The notes beneath the pieces were generated by a model, which saw nothing but the letters and a program-made list of their open reading frames with translations, did no database searches and was not told where the DNA came from. Positions 8,793-15,972 of a stretch of 64,000 bases of DNA are shown here, in pieces. The stretch spans positions 62,001 through 126,000 of the forward strand of contig JADKCY010000011.1 in assembly GCA_016718605.1 (NCBI GenBank), in the 5' to 3' direction. A program made the position numbers and the translations under genes. The stretch is from Lysobacterales bacterium (GTDB lineage: Bacteria > Pseudomonadota > Gammaproteobacteria > Xanthomonadales > Xanthomonadaceae). The stretch's first letter is position 1, and each line of letters opens with the position of its first letter.

Positions 8793-9715
8793 GGTTTGTG
8801 CGCAATCAGTGAAAGCACTTCGAAGTGCGGTGGGCGACGTTCGCGGGTGACGACATCGCAGGTCTGAATCAGTAATCCCGCCTTCTCGACGAACTTGCGT
8901 AGCTCGCGTTCGGAGAAGCCCAGATTGACGTGGCCGTAGGGCGATACGGTGGCTTGGTGTTCGTGCTTGGCAAGACTGGACAACAGCAAGCGACCGCCGG
9001 AGCGCAAGACACGCGCGGCTTCGGCGACCGCTTTGGCTGGCTTGTCGGCGTACGTGAGTGCGTGCATCAGTACCACCAAGTCAAAACTGCCCGAGTCGTA
9101 GGGCAGGGCGTGCATGTCGCCTTCGATCACTTCCACGTTGGCATGTCGACGCAGGCGTTCGGTGGCGGTACTGACGACCCGCGCATTGGCATCCAGACAG
9201 ATGTAACGCTTGGCATGCGGTGCGACCAGTTCGGCCAACACGCCATCTCCCGAGGCAATATCCAGCACCTCGCCGGGCAGCATCAAGGGCAGTGCAGCGC
9301 GCGCCAAGGCTTCCCAGGTGCGACCGGGCGAGTAATGGCGTTCCATGTCGCCAGCCACGTTGTCCGCCCAGTTTTCGTCGGCGGCGCGCGAGGCCAGCAC
9401 TTCGGGAAGGCGTTCGCCATCCTGCCGCAGCAAAGGATCATCGGTGCCACGTTTCAGCGCATCCCAAACCTCGCGCTCGGAGGGCTGCAGTGCATCATTG
9501 AAGCGGTAGTAGGCCGACACGCCCGAGCGACGGTCCAAGGCCAGTTCGGCCTCTTTCAGTTTGGACAGATGAGTCGAGACACGCGGTTGGGCCAGATTGG
9601 TGATCGAGGCCAACTCGGCGACCGTCAACTCTTCACGCTCCAACAGCGCCAGTAAGCGCACGCGCGTGGGATCGGAGAGCACGCGCAGACAAGCGGACCA
9701 AGCATTCAAATCCAT
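8789..9715 (-). CDS. ArsR-family regulator fused to SAM methyltransferase (SahR-like)
   Basis: A 308-residue two-domain protein. Residues 1-90 form an ArsR-type winged helix (CLRVLSDPTRVRLLALLER; LTVAELASITNLAQPRVSTHLSKL). From about 140 there is a class I methyltransferase domain with VLDIASGDGVLAELVA and CLDANARVVSTA. It heads the metH operon and its stop overlaps the next start (ATGA). ArsR-type regulators sensing S-adenosylhomocysteine control methionine-cycle genes in other proteobacteria, so a SAH/SAM-sensing repressor of metH is the natural inference. No ArsR metal-binding Cys motif is evident in the helix-turn-helix. Inverted repeats just upstream may be its operator. Confidence 0.85.
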   Translation of the reverse strand: MDLNAWSACLRVLSDPTRVRLLALLEREELTVAELASITNLAQPRVSTHLSKLKEAELALDRRSGVSAYYRFNDALQPSEREVWDALKRGTDDPLLRQDGERLPEVLASRAADENWADNVAGDMERHYSPGRTWEALARAALPLMLPGEVLDIASGDGVLAELVAPHAKRYICLDANARVVSTATERLRRHANVEVIEGDMHALPYDSGSFDLVVLMHALTYADKPAKAVAEAARVLRSGGRLLLSSLAKHEHQATVSPYGHVNLGFSERELRKFVEKAGLLIQTCDVVTRERRPPHFEVLSLIAHKP

Positions 9716-9718
9716 GAA

Positions 9719-9753
9719 ATATCTTTCTATCTTGATTCAAAGATATGAAAGAT
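9719..9753. promoter_or_regulatory. Candidate operator: overlapping ATCTTT/AAAGAT inverted repeats
   Basis: Directly upstream of the ArsR-type gene lies ATATCTTT (9719-9726) facing AAAGATAT (9739-9746). A further TATCTT half-site at 9728 and GAAAGAT at 9747-9753 overlap the pair. Four half-sites within 35 bp, AT-rich in a GC-rich setting, make an autoregulatory operator plausible. The sequence is observed; the binding protein is inferred from adjacency. Confidence 0.5.
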
Positions 9754-9839
9754 TAGAAGTCACTTGTAGAAGCGTCAAGCCAAGTCGGCCGAGCACGCGT
9801 GATGACTTGCTTGCGACGCATCCGCTGAACGTGTGCCAC

Positions 9840-10331
9840 TCAAGCGGATTCGAGTTGCCCGTATTGGCCACGCCAATAGGTGAGCGCATCCACATCACGG
9901 GTATCGGCGTGGGTTACTTCACCCAGCAGGATGACATGGTCGCCGCCATCGATACGATCACGAATGCAACAGACGAACCGACTCAGGTAATCGTCAAGCA
10001 AGGGCACGTCCGCAGGCCCACGATGCAACATCAGGCCGGAAAAGCGGTCCTCCAGCGCGCTGGCAAAACGCACCGCCAGTGCCTGCTGTCCCGCATGCAA
10101 CACATGCACGGCGTAATGAGTGGCCGCTGCGAATGTAGGCAAGAGTTGCGAGTGCTTGGACAAGCTCCACAGCACCAGGGGTGGGTCAAGCGACACCGAG
10201 TTGAAACTGTTGACGGTCAGCCCAGCATCGCGCCCTGGCGAAACCTCGCTGATCAGGGATCGCGTGGTCACCACCGTCACACCCGTAGCAAAGCCGCCAA
10301 GCGCGCGTCGCATTTCCATCGGAGAAGGCAT
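9840..10331 (-). CDS. Flavin reductase-like FMN-binding protein
   Basis: A 163-residue protein of the flavin reductase domain family: MRRALGGFATGVTVVTT at the N-terminus, AGLTVNSFNSVSLDPPLVL, then HYAVHVLHAGQ and DHVILLGEV near the end. Such proteins bind FMN or FAD and reduce it with NAD(P)H, commonly feeding monooxygenases, including desulfonating ones. Its ATG shares a base with the cysNC stop (TGATG), so it is the last cistron of the sulfate activation operon. That context suggests a sulfur-linked role, but no monooxygenase partner is in the window. Confidence 0.8.
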   Translation of the reverse strand: MPSPMEMRRALGGFATGVTVVTTRSLISEVSPGRDAGLTVNSFNSVSLDPPLVLWSLSKHSQLLPTFAAATHYAVHVLHAGQQALAVRFASALEDRFSGLMLHRGPADVPLLDDYLSRFVCCIRDRIDGGDHVILLGEVTHADTRDVDALTYWRGQYGQLESA

Positions 10332-12193
10332 CAGGCGGGTTCCAGGTAGCCGTGCTCACGCAACCATGCGTGAATCTGCTCGACGGCGGTCTCCACACTA
10401 GCCTGCGCGGTGTCGATTTTGAGTTCAGGCGACAGCGGTGCTTCGTAATCGGAGTCGATGCCGGTGAAGTTGCGCAGTTCGCCAAGCCGCGCCTTGCGGT
10501 ACAGACCCTTGGGGTCGCGCCGTTCGGCTTCCTGCAGGCTGACATCGACGTGGATCTCGACAAACTCCCCCGCCGACAGTAGCTGCCGTGCGAAATCGCG
10601 CTCGGCGCGGAAGGGTGAGATGAAGGCGACCAGACAGATCAGACCCGCGTCCGCCATGAGTTTGGCGACTTCAGCCACGCGCCGGATATTTTCCACCCGA
10701 TCCACGTCAGTGAAGCCCAGGTCACGATTCAGTCCGTGGCGCACATTGTCGCCATCCAGCAAATAGGTGTGGTGACCGGACCGATGCAGGCGTTGTTCAA
10801 GAGCGTTGGCAAGGGTGGACTTGCCGGCGCCGGAAAGGCCGGTGAACCAGAGGACAGCGGGACGTTGGCCTTTGGCGGCGGCGCGGGCCTGACGGTTGAC
10901 GTCCAGCGCTTGCCAATGGATGTTCGCCGCCCTGCGCAGTGCGAATCGGATCAATACCGCGCCGACGGTTTGATGCGTGACGGGGTCGATCAGAATGCCG
11001 CCACCCAGCACCGGATCCTCCTCGAATGGTGCGAATACGATAGGTCGATCCAGTGCAAGGGTGACGCGGCCGATATCGTTCATGCCGAGCGTGCGCGCGG
11101 CGAGATGCTCCTGGGTTTCGACATTCAGGCGGTACTTCGGTGCGTTGAGTCGGGCCAGCGCCTGCGCGGTGCCGATCTGCAGGCGATACGGGCGTCCTGC
11201 CAGCATGGGCGCGTCATCCAGCCAGATGACATCGGCCTCGAACTGATCGGACACGTCCGGTCGGGCGCCCACGGGCGCCAACACATCGCCGCGTGCGATG
11301 TCGATTTCGTCCTGCAGGCGAACCAACACGGATTGCCCGGCTTCGGCGTGTTCAAGCAGAGCATCGCCCAAGCAAATTTCGCGCACCGTCGAGCACGCGC
11401 CCGAGGGCAGCACACAGACCGCTTCCCCGACGCGCAATTTGCCAGCCGCCAGGCGGCCGGTGTAGCCGCGAAAGCTGTCATCGGGCCGACAAACCCCGCT
11501 GATCGGCAGCCGCCAAGGCCGATCCGCCTGATCCGGCACGGTCACCTCGTGCAGATACCCCAGCACACTGGGGCCCGCGTACCAAGGCATCCGTACCGAG
11601 CCGGCGACCAGATTGTCGCCATCACGCGCGCAGACCGGAATCGCCGTTACCTCGCGAAGTCCAACGCGCTCGGCAAAGCTGGCGAACTGGGATTCGATCT
11701 CGGCAAAACGATCCGCAGCGAAATCAATGCGATCCATTTTGTTGACGACCAGCACGCAACGTCGAATACCCATCAGGGCGACCAGACAGGCGTGCCGGAA
11801 GGTTTGCGTCAACAAGCCCGCACTGGCATCAACCAGCAAGAGGGCGAGATCACAATGCGAGGCGCCGGTCACCATGTTGCGGGTGTACTGCGCATGGCCA
11901 GGCGTATCCGCCACGATGAAGCTGCGCTCGGCGGTGCTGAAATAGCGCCAGGCCACATCAATGGTGATGCCTTGTTCGCGCTCGGCGATCAGGCCGTCGA
12001 GCAACAATGCGTAGTCCGGATTGCTGCCGCAGGTGCCGTATTGCGCGGAATGACGCAGCAGTTGCGCGTGCTGATCCTCGGTGAGGCTGCCTGTGTCATG
12101 CAACAGGCGACCGATCAGGGTGCTCTTGCCATCATCGACACTGCCACAGGTCAAAAAGCGCAGCCGACTGCGCGAATGTGTTGTCGAAGGCAT
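10331..12193 (-). CDS. cysNC: Bifunctional sulfate adenylyltransferase subunit 1 / APS kinase
   Basis: A 620-residue fusion. The N-terminal CysN GTPase shows GSVDDGKSTLIGRLLHD near residues 17-33, DTPGHAQYTRNMV and VNKMD. The C-terminal CysC kinase starts near 440 with WFTGLSGAGKSTLANAL (P-loop near 450-458), followed by LDGDNVRHGLNRDLGF. CysN drives ATP sulfurylation by GTP hydrolysis with CysD, and CysC phosphorylates APS to PAPS. The start shares one base with the cysD stop (TGATG), ensuring coupled translation of the complex. Confidence 0.96.
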   Translation of the reverse strand: MPSTTHSRSRLRFLTCGSVDDGKSTLIGRLLHDTGSLTEDQHAQLLRHSAQYGTCGSNPDYALLLDGLIAEREQGITIDVAWRYFSTAERSFIVADTPGHAQYTRNMVTGASHCDLALLLVDASAGLLTQTFRHACLVALMGIRRCVLVVNKMDRIDFAADRFAEIESQFASFAERVGLREVTAIPVCARDGDNLVAGSVRMPWYAGPSVLGYLHEVTVPDQADRPWRLPISGVCRPDDSFRGYTGRLAAGKLRVGEAVCVLPSGACSTVREICLGDALLEHAEAGQSVLVRLQDEIDIARGDVLAPVGARPDVSDQFEADVIWLDDAPMLAGRPYRLQIGTAQALARLNAPKYRLNVETQEHLAARTLGMNDIGRVTLALDRPIVFAPFEEDPVLGGGILIDPVTHQTVGAVLIRFALRRAANIHWQALDVNRQARAAAKGQRPAVLWFTGLSGAGKSTLANALEQRLHRSGHHTYLLDGDNVRHGLNRDLGFTDVDRVENIRRVAEVAKLMADAGLICLVAFISPFRAERDFARQLLSAGEFVEIHVDVSLQEAERRDPKGLYRKARLGELRNFTGIDSDYEAPLSPELKIDTAQASVETAVEQIHAWLREHGYLEPA

Positions 12194-13092
12194 CAGAAAT
12201 AGCCCTCCTGTTTTTTGCGTTCCATCGCGCCGGCGCCGTCCTGATCAATCAACCTGCCTTCGCGTTCCGAGCGTCGCGACAGGCGCATTTCCTCCAGAAT
12301 GGCCTGCAGCGAGTCAGCCTCGCTGTCGATGGCGCCGGTCAGCGGATAACACCCCAGAGTGCGGAAACGCACGCGGCGCTGCACGAGCGTTTCGCCCTCG
12401 GCCAGCCGTAGTCGGTCGTCGTCACGCATGATCCATGTGCCGCCACGCGCGACGACCGGGCGCACTGCGGCGAAGTACAAGGGCACGACGTCGATGCCTT
12501 CCTGCGCGATGTAATCCCAGACATCCCGTTCGGTCCAGTTGGACAACGGAAAAACGCGCAGACACTCGCCCTTGGCATGCCGAAGGTTGTACTGCTGCCA
12601 GAGCTCCGGACGTTGCAGTCGAGGGTCCCAGCGATGGTTTGCGGTGCGATGCGAAATGATCCGTTCCTTGGCACGTGAGGCTTCTTCGTCTCGCCGTGCA
12701 CCACCGAACGCCGCGTCGTAGCGGCCCGCGTCCAGCGCCTGACGCAGCGCTTCCGTCTTCATTACATCGGTATGGATACCGCTGCCATGGGTCAGTGGCG
12801 AGATCTGCTCGGCTGCGCCGCGCGGATTGGTGTGGACGCGCAATTCCAGACCATAGCGCTCTGCTGTGGCATCCCGGAACGCGATCATTTCGCGAAATTT
12901 CCAGCCGGTATCGATGTGCAGCAGCGGAAACGGTAAAGGCGCAGGCGCAAAGGCTTTACGCGCCAGATGCAGCAGCACCGAGCTGTCCTTGCCAATCGAA
13001 TACAACAGGACGGGTTGTTCGGTTTGCGCAACGACTTCGCGGAAGATGTGCAGGCTTTCCGCTTCCAGGGCTTGTAGATGGTTCAGTGACAT
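12193..13092 (-). CDS. cysD: Sulfate adenylyltransferase subunit 2
   Basis: A 299-residue protein, the usual CysD length, with the PP-loop signature YSIGKDSSVLLHL, the segment LLHIDTGWKFREM and GARRDEEASRAKERI. It catalyses adenylyl transfer from ATP to sulfate together with CysN. The frame stays open far upstream, but the ATG at 13092 (MSLNHLQALE) fits the family start. It is the first gene of cysD-cysNC-flavin reductase. No PAPS reductase or sulfite reductase gene is adjacent. About 207 bp separate it from the divergent response-regulator gene; no convincing promoter boxes were picked out there. Confidence 0.95.
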   Translation of the reverse strand: MSLNHLQALEAESLHIFREVVAQTEQPVLLYSIGKDSSVLLHLARKAFAPAPLPFPLLHIDTGWKFREMIAFRDATAERYGLELRVHTNPRGAAEQISPLTHGSGIHTDVMKTEALRQALDAGRYDAAFGGARRDEEASRAKERIISHRTANHRWDPRLQRPELWQQYNLRHAKGECLRVFPLSNWTERDVWDYIAQEGIDVVPLYFAAVRPVVARGGTWIMRDDDRLRLAEGETLVQRRVRFRTLGCYPLTGAIDSEADSLQAILEEMRLSRRSEREGRLIDQDGAGAMERKKQEGYF

Positions 13093-13299
13093 GGATCTCG
13101 CACAAGTGCGGCTGAAGGTTGCGCTGCCATCCGCACAGGTTGGGGTAACGAATCTGGGCATACAGCATGCCGCATTCTGGTCGCCATTGCCCGTTATGCG
13201 AGCCGCTGCGCCGAGCCTCGCCGTGTTCGGTGCAATTCTTGCAGCATTGGCGCGATCTTGTGCGGCTCGGCATAAGCCTCCTATCGTCAGGTGTTTCCT

Positions 13300-14466
13300 A
13301 TGAAGGTTGCAGTGCTGTTCGTCGATGACCATGTGCAGGAGCTGGAGGGCCTGCTGCGCGCCGCCGAGCAGGCAGGGGCAAACTGGGATGTCCGCACCGC
13401 GAACGACGCCGAGGCCGCATTGCAGAGTCTTCAGGTCAGTGCGGCGGATGTGGTGGTTTCGGACCTGCGCATGCCCGGCATGGATGGCGGCAAATTGCTC
13501 AGTCTGGTGCGTGAGCGCTTCCCGTCTGTGGTGCGGGTGATGCTGTCGGCGGATGCGGGCGCACGCGGCTTCATGCGTGCCACTGCAGCGGCGCATCAAG
13601 TGCTCAGCAAACCGTGTGATTTTGCGGTGTTGAAGCGGGTCATCGACGAGACCTTGGCCTTGCAACGGCGGCTGCAAGCGCCCGAGCTGGTCGAAGCGAT
13701 GCATCAGGTTGGCGCGCTGCCCAGCTTGCCGCAGATCAGTCGCAAGCTGGAGGATCGGCTACAGGACGACTACGCCACGCTGCATGAGATTGCCAGTATC
13801 GTTGCCTCGGACTCGGCCATCGTTACCCGCGTTCTGCAACTTGCCAATTCGGCGTATTTCCGCCGAAATGCCGAGGTGACCGATGTGCAATCCGCCATCA
13901 GTCGCCTGGGCTTCGAACTGATCCGCAGCTTGGTGTTGACCCGCGAGCTTTATGCGCAATTGCCCCCGTTGCCTGGCATTCAGAGCGAAGTGCAGGCCAT
14001 GAATGCGCGCGCCACACGGGTAGCGGAGATCGCGACCTTTCTCGCCGGAAAGCATGCCGATCCACGCGAGCTGCTGACCGTCGCGGTGTTGTGTGGTGTC
14101 GGCAGATTGCTGCGATTGCTGCTATCGGTGCCCATCCCGGACACGTTGCCGGATACCTTGCTTGGCGCTTACCTGCTCTCGCTTTGGGGCTTGCCGTTCC
14201 GACTGGTGCAGGCCGTTGCCTTTGCCGATCAGCCAGCCAAACTGCTGCTGCACCATACACCGGGGCAGACACTTCCTGTCGCGGCGTTGATCCATCTGGC
14301 GCGTTGCTTTGATGAACGCATGCGGCAGTCCGGGGATGCGCTGCCAAGCTGGGAGGCCGAGTCGCGGCTGGACTCAGCCTTGCTGCCGCTGATTGACGTG
14401 TTGCAGTTGCAAGCGTGGGAAGAGAGTCTTCGACTGCGCTTGCAGGACCCGGCCAACGCGACCTGA
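13300..14466 (+). CDS. Response regulator with HDOD output domain
   Basis: A 388-residue protein. The REC domain (1-120) has acidic pocket residues in FVDDH, the phospho-acceptor Asp near 55 in VVVSDLRMPGMDG, LSADAG and the conserved Lys in VLSKPC. An HDOD domain follows at about 130-330 (LPSLPQISRKLED; IVASDSAIVTRVLQLANSAYF; AISRLGFELIRSLVL). HDOD domains are HD-like without catalytic metal residues and act in signalling. No histidine kinase is adjacent, so the partner is elsewhere. Start chosen at ATG 13300, two codons after another possible start. Confidence 0.9.
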   Translation: MKVAVLFVDDHVQELEGLLRAAEQAGANWDVRTANDAEAALQSLQVSAADVVVSDLRMPGMDGGKLLSLVRERFPSVVRVMLSADAGARGFMRATAAAHQVLSKPCDFAVLKRVIDETLALQRRLQAPELVEAMHQVGALPSLPQISRKLEDRLQDDYATLHEIASIVASDSAIVTRVLQLANSAYFRRNAEVTDVQSAISRLGFELIRSLVLTRELYAQLPPLPGIQSEVQAMNARATRVAEIATFLAGKHADPRELLTVAVLCGVGRLLRLLLSVPIPDTLPDTLLGAYLLSLWGLPFRLVQAVAFADQPAKLLLHHTPGQTLPVAALIHLARCFDERMRQSGDALPSWEAESRLDSALLPLIDVLQLQAWEESLRLRLQDPANAT

Positions 14467-14593
14467 GCTGGGTCAGCATGCCCTGCGCGTCAGTGCGTAT
14501 CAGACCAACGGGTAGTCGCGCCATGGTCGCTTTCTGGCATATTGTGCATCGCAGCAGCGGTCGCGCTGCGTTCGCCCCACGTTGAGGTTGCAC

Positions 14594-15871
14594 ATGCTCT
14601 ATCACCTGCACGAGTTTCAGCGTTCCTTGCTCAGTCCGATGTTGGCCTACGCCGAGGCGACCTCCAAGTTGTATACCCAACAGGGCAGTTGGTTGTCGCG
14701 AATGCCCGGCGCATCGCGCATGGCCGCAGGCTTTGAATTGTTCTATCGGATTGGCAAGGGCTACGAAAAGCCGGAATTCGGCATCCGCAGCGTCAACGCG
14801 CATGGTCACGATCTTCCAATCGTTGAATACACCGCGTTGGACAAGCCGTTCTGCCGCCTGATTCGGTTCAAACGCTTCAGCGATCAGGCCGAGGTGGTTG
14901 CCGATTTGAAGGATGATCCGCCGGTCCTCGTCGTGGCGCCCTTGTCCGGACACCACTCGACGCTGTTGCGCGACACCGTGCGAACCCTGCTCAAGGACCA
15001 CAAGGTCTACATCACCGACTGGGTGGATGCGCGCATGGTGCCAGCCCGCGAAGGGGCGTTTCATCTGCACGATTACATCGCCTACATCCAGGAGTTCATC
15101 CGCCATATCGGTGCGGAGAATCTGCACGTGATTTCAGTTTGCCAACCCACCGTGCCGGTACTCGCAGCCATTTCCTTGATGGCATCGGCGGGAGAAACCA
15201 CACCGCTCAGCATGACCATGATGGGCGGCCCCATCGACACCCGGCAGTCCCCCACGCAGGTCAATGACGTGGCGACCACCAAGCCCTTGTCCTGGTTCAA
15301 ACAGACCGTCATTCACGATGTGCCGCGCAACTATCCCGGTGCAGGCCGTCGCGTCTACCCGGGCTTTCTGCAGCACGCCGGTTTCATCGCCATGAACCCC
15401 GGGCGCCACATGACCTCGCATTGGGACTTCTATGAAGACCTGCTCCGAGGTGATCTGGAGGATGCCGACTCGCACCGCAAGTTCTACGACGAATACAACG
15501 CCGTGCTGGACATGCCTGCCGAGTACTACCTCGACACCATTGAAGTCGTGTTCCAGCAACACCTGCTGCCGCGCGGTCGTTGGGATGTCCAAGGCCAACG
15601 CGTCAAGCCTGCCGACATCCGGCGCACCGCCTTGCTCACCATTGAAGGCGAAATGGACGACATCTCGGGCATCGGCCAAACCCGCGCCGCGCATGATTTG
15701 TGCAGCGGCATTGATGCCAAGCGCAAGCAACATCTGGAAGTGCCTGGCGCCGGTCACTACGGGATCTTCAGCGGTCGCCGCTGGCGCGAAGTGGTTTACC
15801 CCGAAGTGCGCGATTTCATCCGCGCGCAGATCGCAAAGCCCGTCGGCAAGGCGAAAAAGAAAACCGCCTGA
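14594..15871 (+). CDS. phaZ: Intracellular polyhydroxybutyrate depolymerase
   Basis: A 425-residue member of the intracellular PHB depolymerase family. It begins MLYHLHEFQRSLLSP and ends in a Lys-rich tail (KPVGKAKKKTA). The nucleophile position is a cysteine in ISVCQPTVPVLAA; by counting it is residue 183, where the well-studied PhaZa1 type also uses Cys instead of Ser. There is no signal peptide, consistent with attack on stored granules in the cytoplasm. No PHA synthase or phasin gene is nearby. The upstream 127 bp to the HDOD gene hold no obvious gene. Confidence 0.88.
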   Translation: MLYHLHEFQRSLLSPMLAYAEATSKLYTQQGSWLSRMPGASRMAAGFELFYRIGKGYEKPEFGIRSVNAHGHDLPIVEYTALDKPFCRLIRFKRFSDQAEVVADLKDDPPVLVVAPLSGHHSTLLRDTVRTLLKDHKVYITDWVDARMVPAREGAFHLHDYIAYIQEFIRHIGAENLHVISVCQPTVPVLAAISLMASAGETTPLSMTMMGGPIDTRQSPTQVNDVATTKPLSWFKQTVIHDVPRNYPGAGRRVYPGFLQHAGFIAMNPGRHMTSHWDFYEDLLRGDLEDADSHRKFYDEYNAVLDMPAEYYLDTIEVVFQQHLLPRGRWDVQGQRVKPADIRRTALLTIEGEMDDISGIGQTRAAHDLCSGIDAKRKQHLEVPGAGHYGIFSGRRWREVVYPEVRDFIRAQIAKPVGKAKKKTA

Positions 15872-15885
15872 GGCGACCTCGCTTC

Positions 15886-15921
15886 CACCGCCTTGCTGGG
15901 ATACGTTCCTGCAAGGCGGTG
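15886..15921. terminator. Convergent hairpin between phaZ and ycaO-type gene
   Basis: CACCGCCTTGC (15886-15896) pairs perfectly with GCAAGGCGGTG (15911-15921) across a 14-base loop. It sits between convergent genes but has no T-tract on either side, so factor-independent termination is uncertain. Confidence 0.45.
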
Positions 15922-15972
15922 TCCGGATTGTCAGGCGATCATTGCTCGATCAGTCGGCGGCAATCGAAGGGC

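Noticed and set aside
10736..12202. 488-codon plus-strand frame
   Set aside because: It mirrors cysNC on the opposite strand and shows no protein family features.
13898..15127. 409-codon minus-strand frame
   Set aside because: It spans two real plus-strand genes and has no start signal or domain.
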